This document shows, piece after piece, positions 1 to 7,322 of a stretch of 9,617 nucleotides of DNA; positions within the stretch are counted from its first letter, which is position 1, and each line of letters starts with the position of its first letter. The translations under genes were made by a program, and so were the position numbers. Below the pieces are notes generated by a model. That model ran no database searches, was not told where the DNA came from, and worked only from the letters and a program-made list of their open reading frames with translations. The stretch is from FEN-1297 sp046704565 (lineage in GTDB: Bacteria > Bacteroidota > Ignavibacteria > Ignavibacteriales > Ignavibacteriaceae), in the NCBI GenBank assembly GCA_046704565.1, contig JBJKRP010000110.1, positions 1-9,617 of the forward strand. The letters are read 5' to 3'.

Positions 1-192
1 GCCTGGTTCGGTCTTTCCTGCGCTGCTGAAATAGAGCTCTATGACCGCGGAGAGAAATTAATTCCCGAAGGATTATTTTGCTCTCCCTGCTGGAAGAAAG
101 CCTGTCCATATAACCTGGAATGCATACAGATGATCGACCTGGATAAAATTCTGAAGCTGACAAAAGAGTACGCAGATGGAAGACAGGCATGA
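1..192 (+). CDS. Glycosyltransferase family 9 (heptosyltransferase-like), C-terminal fragment
   Basis: This is an open reading frame that enters from the left edge and stops with TGA at 190-192, giving 63 visible residues. The fragment carries a cysteine cluster, C27-x2-C30-x4-C35-x5-C41 (FCSPCWKKACP, then LEC), followed by an Ile/Leu-rich helix. That layout resembles the C-terminal end of GT9 enzymes (ADP-heptose:LPS heptosyltransferase and relatives), which add sugars to the lipopolysaccharide core at the cytoplasmic face of the inner membrane. The catalytic and nucleotide-sugar binding parts lie outside the window, so donor and acceptor cannot be judged. The following sugar aminotransferase on the same strand fits a surface-polysaccharide locus. 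The family call rests on recall of the Cys pattern and not on a search; another Cys-containing C-terminus is possible. Confidence 0.6.
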   Translation, partial: AWFGLSCAAEIELYDRGEKLIPEGLFCSPCWKKACPYNLECIQMIDLDKILKLTKEYADGRQA

Positions 193-278
193 TTGCGAAT
201 GGATGAATAACTGCATGATGCCGGTCTGCCTGAACGATTTCACTCTCCATGCTTTTATGCACTCATGCCTCTTTATAT

Positions 279-307
279 TTCAAACTATTTAATTAAATTT
301 CCATAAT
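279..307 (+). promoter_or_regulatory. Candidate promoter for the aminotransferase gene
   Basis: TTCAAA (279-284) and CATAAT (302-307) are separated by exactly 17 bases and match the sigma-70 consensus at 4/6 and 5/6 positions. They lie in the 146-base gap behind the glycosyltransferase stop, about 30 bases before the GTG start at 339. The region is strongly AT-rich, so chance matches are likely, and members of the Bacteroidota use a different housekeeping promoter consensus. The rest of the 193-338 gap shows no gene or convincing terminator. Confidence 0.3.
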
Positions 308-338
308 ATTTTTATAAAATTATCAAAGGCTTAGTCCC

Positions 339-1436
339 GTGGCATTTAAAATTCCAATTTACCAGCCATCGCTTGACGGAAACGAAAAGAAATATGTTAA
401 CGAATGTCTTGATACGAACTGGATTTCATCGAGAGGAGAATTCATTGCGAAGTTTGAAGACGGTTTCAGGAAGTTTGTCGGTGTTGAGCACGCAACCGCA
501 GTAAGCAACGGAACTGTCGCACTGCATCTTGCATTAGTGACGCTTGGGATCGGTCCCGGGGATGAAGTAATAGTCCCGTCCTTTACCTACATCGCATCAG
601 TGAGCGCCATTTCAATAACAGGCGCTGCGCCGGTATTCGTTGATTCGCTCGTAGATACATGGCAGATCGATCCGAAAGACGTTGAAAGAAAAATCTCTCC
701 CAGGACAAAAGCAATAATGGCTGTTCATCTTTACGGTCACCCGTGCGAAATGGACGAGCTTGTTAAAATTTCTAAGCAACATGATCTGTTCCTGATCGAA
801 GACTGTGCTGAAGCTTTCGGATCAACCTACAACGGCAAACATACAGGTACTTTCGGAGACCTGGCTACATTCAGCTTTTACGGAAACAAAACAATCACCA
901 CCGGCGAAGGCGGTATGGTTGTAACAAACGATGAGACTCTTTACGACAGAGCCTATCATTTGAAGATGCACGGTCTTGCAAAGTACAGAGAGTACTGGCA
1001 CGATACAATCGGATTCAACTACAGGATTACAAACATATGCGCGGCAATCGGCTTAGCGCAGCTTGAGAAGGCAGAAGAAAAAATCGCCAAGAAATTACAG
1101 GTTGCTCAATGGTATAATGAAGCCTTAAAAGACCTGCCCGTAAAGCATCACGGTGAAGACGGGAAGGTCTTGCATACATACTGGATGTATTCAATACTTG
1201 TTGAATCCCCTAAAATAAGAGAAGAGCTGAGAGAGTTTATGAATTCCGAAGGGATTGAAACGCGTCCTACATTCTTCCCTGTTCACACAATGCCTATGTT
1301 CTCTCAAAAGTTTCATAAGCTCCCGGTGGCAGAATATTTAGGCTGGCATGGAATAAATCTGCCAAGCTACCCCGACTTAACTAAAGACCAAATTAAATTT
1401 ATTGCCGGCACAATTTCGCGCTTCTTTAAAAAGTGA
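339..1436 (+). CDS. DegT/DnrJ/EryC1/StrS sugar aminotransferase, probable GDP-perosamine synthase
   Basis: A 365-residue, full-length PLP-dependent sugar aminotransferase (family length about 360-390). Perosamine synthases convert GDP-4-keto-6-deoxy-mannose to GDP-perosamine with glutamate as amino donor, in the cytoplasm, for O-antigen or other surface glycans. Visible motifs are SNGTVALHLAL (from residue 56), which contacts the cofactor phosphate, GPGDEVIVPSFTY (72-84), EDCAEAFGS (154-162) with D155 placed for the pyridine nitrogen, and GNKTITTGEGG (182-192) with K184 as the Schiff-base lysine. K184 argues against the ColD-type 3-dehydratases, which have His there. The C-terminal IETRPTFFPVHTMPM segment is typical of the perosamine/C4-aminotransferase group. 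The start is GTG, with a weak AAAGG at 325-329, nine bases upstream; it gives the expected N-terminus (IPIYQPSLDGNEKKYV). The superfamily is certain, but the exact sugar is inferred; another NDP-4-keto-6-deoxyhexose is possible. Confidence 0.9.
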   Translation: MAFKIPIYQPSLDGNEKKYVNECLDTNWISSRGEFIAKFEDGFRKFVGVEHATAVSNGTVALHLALVTLGIGPGDEVIVPSFTYIASVSAISITGAAPVFVDSLVDTWQIDPKDVERKISPRTKAIMAVHLYGHPCEMDELVKISKQHDLFLIEDCAEAFGSTYNGKHTGTFGDLATFSFYGNKTITTGEGGMVVTNDETLYDRAYHLKMHGLAKYREYWHDTIGFNYRITNICAAIGLAQLEKAEEKIAKKLQVAQWYNEALKDLPVKHHGEDGKVLHTYWMYSILVESPKIREELREFMNSEGIETRPTFFPVHTMPMFSQKFHKLPVAEYLGWHGINLPSYPDLTKDQIKFIAGTISRFFKK

Positions 1437-1467
1437 AAGCGGCACAGTAGCTATACAAATGCCGCTT
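1437..1467. terminator. Hairpin between convergent genes, probable bidirectional terminator
   Basis: AAGCGGCA (1437-1444) and TGCCGCTT (1460-1467) form a perfect 8-bp stem around a 15-base loop. The stem begins right after the aminotransferase stop and ends 22 bases beyond the stop of the convergent DUF6600 gene. Read on the - strand it is followed by TCACTTTTT, a partial T-tract. On the + strand the T-tract is poor. It is better supported as the - strand terminator. Confidence 0.5.
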
Positions 1468-1489
1468 CCTTTGGGAGAGAGAAATAATT

Positions 1490-2755
1490 TTATCTGCCTC
1501 TGCCTCTTTCTGCTCTCTGTCCGCCTCCTCTATTCTGATTATTGTTTTCTCTTCTTATTTGAGGTGCCTGTCTTGCAGGAGCTTGTTGTCTCATTTCCGG
1601 TCTTGCATTCCGGGGCTGAGGCGAATAGCTTCTTGCATTCCACGGGTTAGAGCCGCTGTTTTCCGGTCTATTATATTGACGCGGACTCTGGCTCCTGTTT
1701 TCAGGTCTGGCATTGTTAGGCTGCCACGGGTTATTATTTCTATTTTCTGCTCTAACATCCGGCTGCCCTGAATTTATCGTTCTGCCTTCTGGTCTGCCGC
1801 GAAGCTGCCACGGATTATTACTTCTATCCTGCGGACGCAAATCTGGCTGTGCCGGAACTTTGTTTCTGCCCGCCGGACTTCTGAACAGGTCTATCCTTGA
1901 TGCATCAAGAGTAGATGATCTGGAACCTCTCCGGATGTTGGCGTCTCTTCCCGCAGTCCGTGCCAATTCACTTCGCTGAGGAATGAATGCTCTTACAATA
2001 CCAGTATTTCTTCCTCTTTCAGCCGAAATATTACGCGGGCTGTCAACTCTTTCGATCCTGCTTTCAACAATTCTTCCTCCGCTACGCTGTCTTATGAAAT
2101 CAACGTTTACGCCGCGGTTAATTACACGACCATCCGAGTAGCCGTAGTTGGTCCTGAACCTTGTATTGGAATATATCCTGTATTTTACGCGGTCCGGGAC
2201 ATAATGGTCATAAGGATCGGTATCGCAGAAGTATCTGTAACTGATAAAGTGCCAGCAGGAAAACGGCGTTACATAATTGAACGAGAAGTTAATTCCGAAA
2301 CCGATTGAAAAGGAGGCGTAAGGCGGCAGCGGCGCCCAGCCGATATAATCGTTATCATACCTCCATTGAACCCATGCGGGAGCCCATTGATTATCGGGTA
2401 TCCAGATCCATCCGTAGTAATCATCGTTATACCATCTTCCGTAATGATAAACTATGTACCCGAAAGGCTCGTAAGAATCCCAGTACCAGCCGTCGTCCGT
2501 CCATACCCACCGACCGTTCCTATACGGCGCCCAGCCGTAACGCATATTCAAAGGGCGCCAAACGGTCAACCCGTTATCCAACTGAATCCAGGTTCCATAG
2601 GGCGACAAGGAATTATAAAATACTCCGGAAACATTCCCGCCGTTATCGTTATAATAATTACCGTTATTGTAATTATCTCCGTAATCCTGGGCAAAGCCGG
2701 ATGAAAAAGCTGTCCCCAGTATTAAAACCATTAAAAGAATTATTATGCGTCTCAT
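1490..2755 (-). CDS. Exported DUF6600-type Trp/Gly-rich protein with repetitive disordered tail
   Basis: A 421-residue protein of unknown function. It begins with a signal peptide (MRRIIILLMVLILGTAFSSGFAQ, cut near residue 23), so it acts beyond the inner membrane. Next is an Asn/Tyr/Gly-rich linker. Residues about 45-147 form a block dense in Trp, Gly and Tyr with repeated motifs (GRWVWTDDGWYWDSYEPFG, YHYGRW, WIWIP, WAPAWVQWR, YIGWAPLPP), the hallmark of the DUF6600 family. Two cysteines (167, 177) could pair in the periplasm. From about residue 275 the chain is rich in Arg, Asn, Gln and Pro and looks disordered, with tandem repeats and an RG-rich end. The ATG at 2755 is chosen over an in-frame TTG at 2767 because GAGG lies six bases before it (within TTGAGGTATGAAATG). 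The gene stands downstream of the transport operon on the same strand, but a 132-base or larger gap with its own candidate promoter suggests separate transcription. Binding to nucleic acid or acidic glycan by the basic tail is speculation. Confidence 0.8.
   Translation of the reverse strand: MRRIIILLMVLILGTAFSSGFAQDYGDNYNNGNYYNDNGGNVSGVFYNSLSPYGTWIQLDNGLTVWRPLNMRYGWAPYRNGRWVWTDDGWYWDSYEPFGYIVYHYGRWYNDDYYGWIWIPDNQWAPAWVQWRYDNDYIGWAPLPPYASFSIGFGINFSFNYVTPFSCWHFISYRYFCDTDPYDHYVPDRVKYRIYSNTRFRTNYGYSDGRVINRGVNVDFIRQRSGGRIVESRIERVDSPRNISAERGRNTGIVRAFIPQRSELARTAGRDANIRRGSRSSTLDASRIDLFRSPAGRNKVPAQPDLRPQDRSNNPWQLRGRPEGRTINSGQPDVRAENRNNNPWQPNNARPENRSQSPRQYNRPENSGSNPWNARSYSPQPRNARPEMRQQAPARQAPQIRRENNNQNRGGGQRAERGRGR
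1610..1849 (-). repeat. In-gene tandem repeat encoding a 28-residue NNPW unit
   Basis: Two adjacent 84-base units (1766-1849 and 1682-1765) each encode 28 residues of the form QPD(L/V)R...R(S/N)NNPWQ...RPE(G/N)R, and a third, more diverged and partial unit (about 1610-1681) keeps RPE and SNPWN. At DNA level the copies share the stretch read on the + strand as TGCCACGG-TTATTA. The repeats lie in the disordered tail of the DUF6600-type protein and probably arose by internal duplication. Confidence 0.7.
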
Positions 2756-2793
2756 TTCATACCTCAACTATTCTTGTTGAAACTTTTACAAGC

Positions 2794-2822
2794 ATTATGC
2801 CATTAAAAACATTGATTTTTAA
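2794..2822 (-). promoter_or_regulatory. Candidate promoter of the DUF6600-type gene
   Basis: On the - strand, TTAAAA (2822-2817) and CATAAT (2799-2794) are spaced by 17 bases, matching sigma-70 consensus at 4/6 and 5/6 positions. Transcription would start near 2787, giving a leader of about 30 bases that contains the GAGG ribosome-binding site. AT-richness makes chance matches likely. Confidence 0.33.
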
Positions 2823-2899
2823 TTCTTATTTAACATAAACCGGCATTGCAATGTCCATTATTCTGCACAAAGCGAAGTTATTTATACACAGATAAGTCT

Positions 2900-4051
2900 T
2901 TAAAAGAAGAACTGCCCCTGCAGGTAATAAGCTTTCGGATAATACCAATATTCAGTAAATGTATTTCCGTAAGATTGGAAAATCCCCAGAGTAAGCGTAC
3001 CGTTATCGCTTAATGAGTAATTGCCTGAAAACAGTATATACCCGCTGCCGTCATTCAAATTTGCATTATCTGCCGCGGTTAATGTTAGCAGAGGAGTTAG
3101 CTGAAAGCTTCCGCTTAATACAACATAATTTTGGCTTAGGTTTATTATGCTGCCGTTGTAAAGACCTAACAGATTATATTTATTTTTGTCGGCGCTGCCT
3201 TCGCCGTTAAATTGATACTCAATCAACGCATATAGCTTTGAAGTGAACTGGTTGTCCATCCCGAAAACCAATCTTAAATAATTATTATTAAGATTATTTT
3301 TATCCATAGAAATAATCCCTTCGCCGCGGAGCCCGGCGCCGAAAATACTTCCGGCAAAATCTCCCCCGGCAATAATCCTTTGATCGAAGTACCCGCCGAC
3401 CAAAGCAAAATCATATCCGCCGAAGTTAGTCCTTAATCTAAAGCCGGCATTACTTTCCGAAAGCTTTTCCCGCGGATTGTAAACAACGTTCAGATCTGAA
3501 AAGTTTCCCAAATAATAGGTTAAAGATGCTGCGTCAACGCCATCCTTTTCAATCTTGCCGAAGTTTGCCGGGTTAATCGGATTAAACAAATCAGTAGGGC
3601 TCCAGACTCTTCCAACACCCCAGGCTATTCGCTGCCTGCCGATTATCAAGTTTCCCCAGCCGAATCCCTGTCTTAAATAAAGCCGGTCAATATAATGCGT
3701 CACATTTATATTGTTCTTATTAAACAATTTCCATTTCAAATTAATAATCTGCCGGTTAGTGTTGGACTGGCTAAAAAATAAAAACGAGCTTTCTTTTGAA
3801 TAAAGGACATCGGCTTCGTATTCAATATTCATTCGGGCATCTTGCCAAAGATAAATTTCCGGTCTCAGCCTTAACCTGGTCAGGTTCATAAATTGATTCG
3901 GATCTATAGAGAATAGATTTGCCAGATCTTTATTTGTCATTGAATAAACCGGAAGGTCAACAACATATCCCGTAAATGAATATCGCACCTGTGCAATTGA
4001 ATAAGCTGCAGGGATTAAAAAGATAATTATTAAAAGTATTGTCCTTTTCAT
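2900..4051 (-). CDS. Outer-membrane beta-barrel protein (porin-like, DUF1302/alginate-export-like)
   Basis: A 383-residue exported protein. Residues 1-21 are a signal peptide (Lys-Arg start, hydrophobic core, cut after SIAQ). The rest alternates polar and hydrophobic/aromatic residues as in beta strands and ends in YLQGQFFF, the aromatic C-terminus that the BAM machinery recognises. A segment at 138-161 (GRQRIAWGVGRVWSPTDLFN and following) resembles the first conserved barrel turn of DUF1302-like proteins, which in other bacteria are encoded next to LolA-like proteins and envelope transporters. It is the last gene of the cluster, 79 bases after the ATPase. No clear Shine-Dalgarno sequence precedes the ATG. 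By position it would be the outer-membrane end of the transport route, either as receptor/insertase or as pore. Barrel nature is well supported; the family name and the role are inference. Confidence 0.75.
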   Translation of the reverse strand: MKRTILLIIIFLIPAAYSIAQVRYSFTGYVVDLPVYSMTNKDLANLFSIDPNQFMNLTRLRLRPEIYLWQDARMNIEYEADVLYSKESSFLFFSQSNTNRQIINLKWKLFNKNNINVTHYIDRLYLRQGFGWGNLIIGRQRIAWGVGRVWSPTDLFNPINPANFGKIEKDGVDAASLTYYLGNFSDLNVVYNPREKLSESNAGFRLRTNFGGYDFALVGGYFDQRIIAGGDFAGSIFGAGLRGEGIISMDKNNLNNNYLRLVFGMDNQFTSKLYALIEYQFNGEGSADKNKYNLLGLYNGSIINLSQNYVVLSGSFQLTPLLTLTAADNANLNDGSGYILFSGNYSLSDNGTLTLGIFQSYGNTFTEYWYYPKAYYLQGQFFF

Positions 4052-4130
4052 TGATAAAATTTATTTGAAGAACTGCAGGATTGTTTAATCATTCAATTGA
4101 TTTTAGGGACCTATAACTGATTTTTGTTCT

Positions 4131-4805
4131 CTAAATATTTTCAATCATTCCGTCTTTCAGAATAATTAATCTCTTTGCCCTGCCGATAACCTGCTTGTCA
4201 TGTGAAGAAAAAATAAATGTGATATTTTTTTCGGAGTTCATCTGTCCCATTAAATCAAGTAGATGACCGGCTGTAACGGAGTCAAGATTTGCCGTAGGCT
4301 CATCCGCAAGAACCAGCGAAGGATTATTTACAATAGCACGCGCAACGGCAACGCGCTGCTGCTGTCCGCCGCTCATTTCGTTCGGACGCTTGTCAGCCAG
4401 CTCTTTTATTCCAAGCTCGTCCATTAATGCAAGCGCCTTTTCTTTCCTGGTATTGTCGGGAATTCCAAGCAGCATCATGCTGAATTCAATATTTTCAATC
4501 GCCGTCAATACCGGGATTAAATTGTATGCCTGGAAAATAAAACCCAGCTTATGCAGCCTGATTTTGGAAAGCATTTTCTTTTCTTTAGTAGTAATATCTT
4601 CACCTTCAAAATAGATCTTTCCTTCGGTAGGCTTGTCCAGTGCGCCGAGTAAATTAAGAAGCGTAGTTTTACCGGAACCGGAAGGACCGGCAATAACAAT
4701 GTACTCGCCTTTTGAAACAGAGAGGTTCACTCCACGCAGTGCATTAACCGGGACGCCGTTGTCCTGATAAATCTTTACTAAGTTTTCTGCTTTTACAATT
4801 TCCAT
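4131..4805 (-). CDS. LolD/MacB-type ABC transporter ATPase
   Basis: A complete 224-residue nucleotide-binding subunit of the MacB/LolD/FtsE class, with every motif needed for ATP hydrolysis: Walker A GPSGSGKTT (40-48), Q-loop Q92 in FIFQAYNLIP, signature MSGGQQQR (144-151), Walker B LVLADEP (164-170) with catalytic E169, D-loop ANLD (172-175) and switch His H202 in SSHD. The FQxYNLIPxLTAxEN stretch is typical of this class, whose members power mechanotransmission or lipid-protein extraction from the inner membrane and do not pump across it. It is free-standing and not fused to a permease, as in LolD and unlike MacB. It lies 42 bases after the second permease, with which it must work. The gene starts at ATG with no strong ribosome-binding site. 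Function class is certain; substrate is not shown. Confidence 0.92.
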   Translation of the reverse strand: MEIVKAENLVKIYQDNGVPVNALRGVNLSVSKGEYIVIAGPSGSGKTTLLNLLGALDKPTEGKIYFEGEDITTKEKKMLSKIRLHKLGFIFQAYNLIPVLTAIENIEFSMMLLGIPDNTRKEKALALMDELGIKELADKRPNEMSGGQQQRVAVARAIVNNPSLVLADEPTANLDSVTAGHLLDLMGQMNSEKNITFIFSSHDKQVIGRAKRLIILKDGMIENI

Positions 4806-4847
4806 ATTATTTATCTAATTCAATTTTATAAAAAAAATTATTTTATT

Positions 4848-6062
4848 TTAGACATAGTTGATTGCATAAATCGGCTCAAGCTTAATAGCCTTATAAGCCG
4901 GATAAAGAGCACCGACCACGGCTACCAGCGGCATAAACAAAATAGAGTTGATAAGATTACCTATCGAAAGCACAGGATAAATTATTGCACCGATCCCGAA
5001 AGATTCCAATCCTGCAGAAAATATGCTTAGATTTATCCCTGAATGAGCGAGCGGAATATCAAGCAGTAATCCGCAAATTAAACCTGCAAATGTTCCGATA
5101 ACTCCGAGTATGAAAGCTTCAAATACTATCATTAGATATAGCCGGCTGTTCTTCATACCTATTGCCATCAGCACACCAAACTCCCTAATCCTTTCAAATA
5201 CCGACATCAACATTGTGTTTATAATTCCGAAAATAAGAGCAAGACCGATAATGACATTCAGAATCATCATGGATTCTTTATAAAGCTCCATCTGGTATAT
5301 CAGCATTGGAAGCATATTCCGGTAAGTATAAACCTCATAACCGCTGCCGAGCTGTTCTTCCAAACTTTTTTTAACGGAAGTTACTTTATTATAGTCTTTG
5401 GTAATCACCGCAAATTCATGGTAATTGTCGCCGATGCCAAGCATTTCTTGTTCGGCTCCGGCATTAACGTAAACCGTCATTTTGTCAAACTCGGAGCTTG
5501 ATGTTCTAAAGATTCCGACAATTCTGAAAGCATCCGAGCCAATATCACCTTTTATCGTATTTGCCATTGCAACAATCTTATCGCCTACTTCAACGCCAAG
5601 CTTTTCCGCAAGCTTCTTTCCTATTATAATTTCTCTTCTGCCGTTTCCAAGATATCGTCCATTAATAATTGAGCTTTTTATAACCGAGACTTTTGCTTCC
5701 GCAGCGGGATTTATTCCGTAAATAATAACTCCGGAAGAATTATTTGCACTGCTTATAATACCGGTTGCGTATACGCGTTTGCTGTAAGCTTCCACTTCCT
5801 GATCTTTATTTAGAACGGATTCAACATGTTTATAATCCGGTACATAGTTCTTTACGATTTTATTGCTGTTAAATCCGGCTTTATGTATCTGAATATGAGA
5901 AATGTCGAGGTTGACCTGGTTAAACAGCATTTGGCGCATCATGCCGTTTGATAATCCATCCGACAGAACAATTGCGATTAGACCGACCATAACTGAAGCG
6001 AGTACGATAAACGACCGTCTTTTATTCCGCCAGATATTCCGCCATGCAAGCCTAAACAACAT
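4848..6062 (-). CDS. ABC transporter permease, FtsX/MacB (LolC/E-like), second copy
   Basis: A 404-residue inner-membrane permease with the MacB/LolCE layout: a basic amphipathic N-terminus (LAWRNIWRNKRRS, 5-17), TM1 at about 17-35, a large periplasmic domain at about 40-262, then TM2 (266-288), TM3 (310-338) and TM4 (372-390). ERIREFGVLMAIGM (290-303) is the cytoplasmic coupling helix that meets the ATPase, and LYPAYKAIKLEPI near the end is the usual C-terminal signature. GGAG sits six bases before the ATG (+ strand 6069-6072), the best ribosome-binding site in the cluster. It follows the first permease by 33 bases and is its paralogue, so the pair probably forms a heterodimer as LolC and LolE do. 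Homologues include lipoprotein extractors, MacB efflux pumps and FtsX; the neighbours favour lipid or lipoprotein trafficking. Confidence 0.88.
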   Translation of the reverse strand: MLFRLAWRNIWRNKRRSFIVLASVMVGLIAIVLSDGLSNGMMRQMLFNQVNLDISHIQIHKAGFNSNKIVKNYVPDYKHVESVLNKDQEVEAYSKRVYATGIISSANNSSGVIIYGINPAAEAKVSVIKSSIINGRYLGNGRREIIIGKKLAEKLGVEVGDKIVAMANTIKGDIGSDAFRIVGIFRTSSSEFDKMTVYVNAGAEQEMLGIGDNYHEFAVITKDYNKVTSVKKSLEEQLGSGYEVYTYRNMLPMLIYQMELYKESMMILNVIIGLALIFGIINTMLMSVFERIREFGVLMAIGMKNSRLYLMIVFEAFILGVIGTFAGLICGLLLDIPLAHSGINLSIFSAGLESFGIGAIIYPVLSIGNLINSILFMPLVAVVGALYPAYKAIKLEPIYAINYV

Positions 6063-6095
6063 ATTTTACTCCATGATCCATATATTTATCTGCTT

Positions 6096-7319
6096 TTAAG
6101 TGTGTCTTATTCCTTTTAGCGGTTCAAGCTTATAAACCTTGTATGCCGGATAAATGCATGACAGCAGCGATATAATCAAAATAGATATTGAAACGCTGAT
6201 AAAAATCGATGGCTGAAGTGTTGAATTTAACTGAGGCAGCCAATGATAAATTTCATAGAGTTTTTTCATGTCGCCGCCAAAGACGATCGGATGAATTATA
6301 AAATAATAATTAACCGCACATCCGAGAGCGTTTCCTATCAACAAGCCGATGGTAGTAATAATCATTGTCTCAATGTAAACAAGGTAAGTAAGATTTATCT
6401 GCGGCATGCCGATGGCAAGCACTACACCGAACTCCCGGAACCTTTCAATAACCGACATCAAAACCGTATTCAGAATTCCGAAAGCGACAATTATAATTAA
6501 TATACCGAGATACAAAATACCGCTGACATTATCTAATTGAATTGACTGTTCTAGCTCGGGGTTTACTTTTTGCCAGGAAAGAACTTTCAAACCGGAATTC
6601 TTAATTTTGTCCGATAGAGATTTTGTAATTTCAGGAAGATGGTTCAGATTGTCAGCTCTAATTGCGATTACGTTTACCCTTCCGCCCATTGCAAGCAAAG
6701 ACTGTGCGGACTTCAATCCCATGAGTATCAATGAAGATTCAACTTCCTGAACGCCGAACTTTACGGTACCGACAATTTTAAATTTCTGGTTGCCGAGCGT
6801 GCCGTCATATCCTTGCGCAAGTATTACTATCGTATCGCCGATATTTGCATCAAGATTTTTCAGCAATTGATAACCCACAACAATTTCATTTGAAGAATCG
6901 GTCGTAAAGAATCTTCCGAGATTAATATTTTTGCTAAAGGTTGTTACCTCTTTTTCCCTGCCGGGTTCTATCCCGAAAATTGCGGCACCGCGTGAGTTAT
7001 CCTTCCAGCTAATCAGCCCATCGGCATATATTCTCGGTGCAAATCCCGTTACCCCAGCAGTCGAATTCAAAGCATCTTTAATGTCTTTGTCAACAACAAA
7101 GCTTGACGTTAAGGAAGGGTTGTCAAGATAATTTTTATTCTGGATTTGCAGGTAGCCGGAGAACAGCTCAACAACTGCTTTGATATTCAGCGCGTAGGTA
7201 CCAAGCTGGATGCCCCGCATTCCAACCGCCATTACTGCAGCAAAGACAACCGCCGCAAGAGTTATCAGCGAGCGCCGCTTATTTCTCCATATATTCCGCC
7301 AGGCAAGCTTCAATAGCAT
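6096..7319 (-). CDS. ABC transporter permease, FtsX/MacB (LolC/E-like), first copy
   Basis: A 407-residue permease of the same build as its downstream neighbour: basic N-terminus LAWRNIWRNKRRS, one early membrane helix (about 17-35), a periplasmic domain of roughly 230 residues, and three C-terminal helices around ERFREFGVVLAIGM (the coupling helix) and CIYPAYKVYKLEPLKGI. The N-terminal 17 residues are almost identical to those of the other permease while the periplasmic domains have diverged strongly, as expected when two subunits of one complex specialise. Its ATG is only three bases after the stop of the LolA-like gene (TAA-AAT-ATG), so the two are almost certainly co-translated. A GGGGA nine bases upstream, inside the preceding gene, may serve as ribosome-binding site. 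Which of the two copies plays the LolC-like (carrier-docking) role cannot be told by eye. Confidence 0.88.
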   Translation of the reverse strand: MLLKLAWRNIWRNKRRSLITLAAVVFAAVMAVGMRGIQLGTYALNIKAVVELFSGYLQIQNKNYLDNPSLTSSFVVDKDIKDALNSTAGVTGFAPRIYADGLISWKDNSRGAAIFGIEPGREKEVTTFSKNINLGRFFTTDSSNEIVVGYQLLKNLDANIGDTIVILAQGYDGTLGNQKFKIVGTVKFGVQEVESSLILMGLKSAQSLLAMGGRVNVIAIRADNLNHLPEITKSLSDKIKNSGLKVLSWQKVNPELEQSIQLDNVSGILYLGILIIIVAFGILNTVLMSVIERFREFGVVLAIGMPQINLTYLVYIETMIITTIGLLIGNALGCAVNYYFIIHPIVFGGDMKKLYEIYHWLPQLNSTLQPSIFISVSISILIISLLSCIYPAYKVYKLEPLKGIRHT

Positions 7320-7322
7320 ATT

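Noticed and set aside
2756..2767. Upstream TTG start for the DUF6600-type protein
   Set aside because: The ATG at 2755 has GAGG at ideal spacing and begins the signal peptide with Met-Arg-Arg; the TTG would itself overlap that ribosome-binding site.
2305..2838. Long open frame on the + strand (177 codons) opposite the DUF6600-type gene
   Set aside because: It is an antisense shadow of a Trp/Arg/Asn-rich coding region; its translation is Arg/Ser/Tyr-rich with no domain, no ribosome-binding site and no homologous pattern.
2842..2855. Palindrome around CATTGCAATG between the barrel gene and the DUF6600-type gene
   Set aside because: Ten perfect bases are common by chance; no second copy and no T-tract, so neither operator nor terminator can be supported.
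4131..7319. Reading the ABC genes as a MacAB-TolC type drug exporter
   Set aside because: There is no MacA-like adaptor or TolC-like protein; the ATPase is not fused to the permease, and the partners are a LolA-like carrier and a beta-barrel. A MacB-like function cannot be fully excluded.
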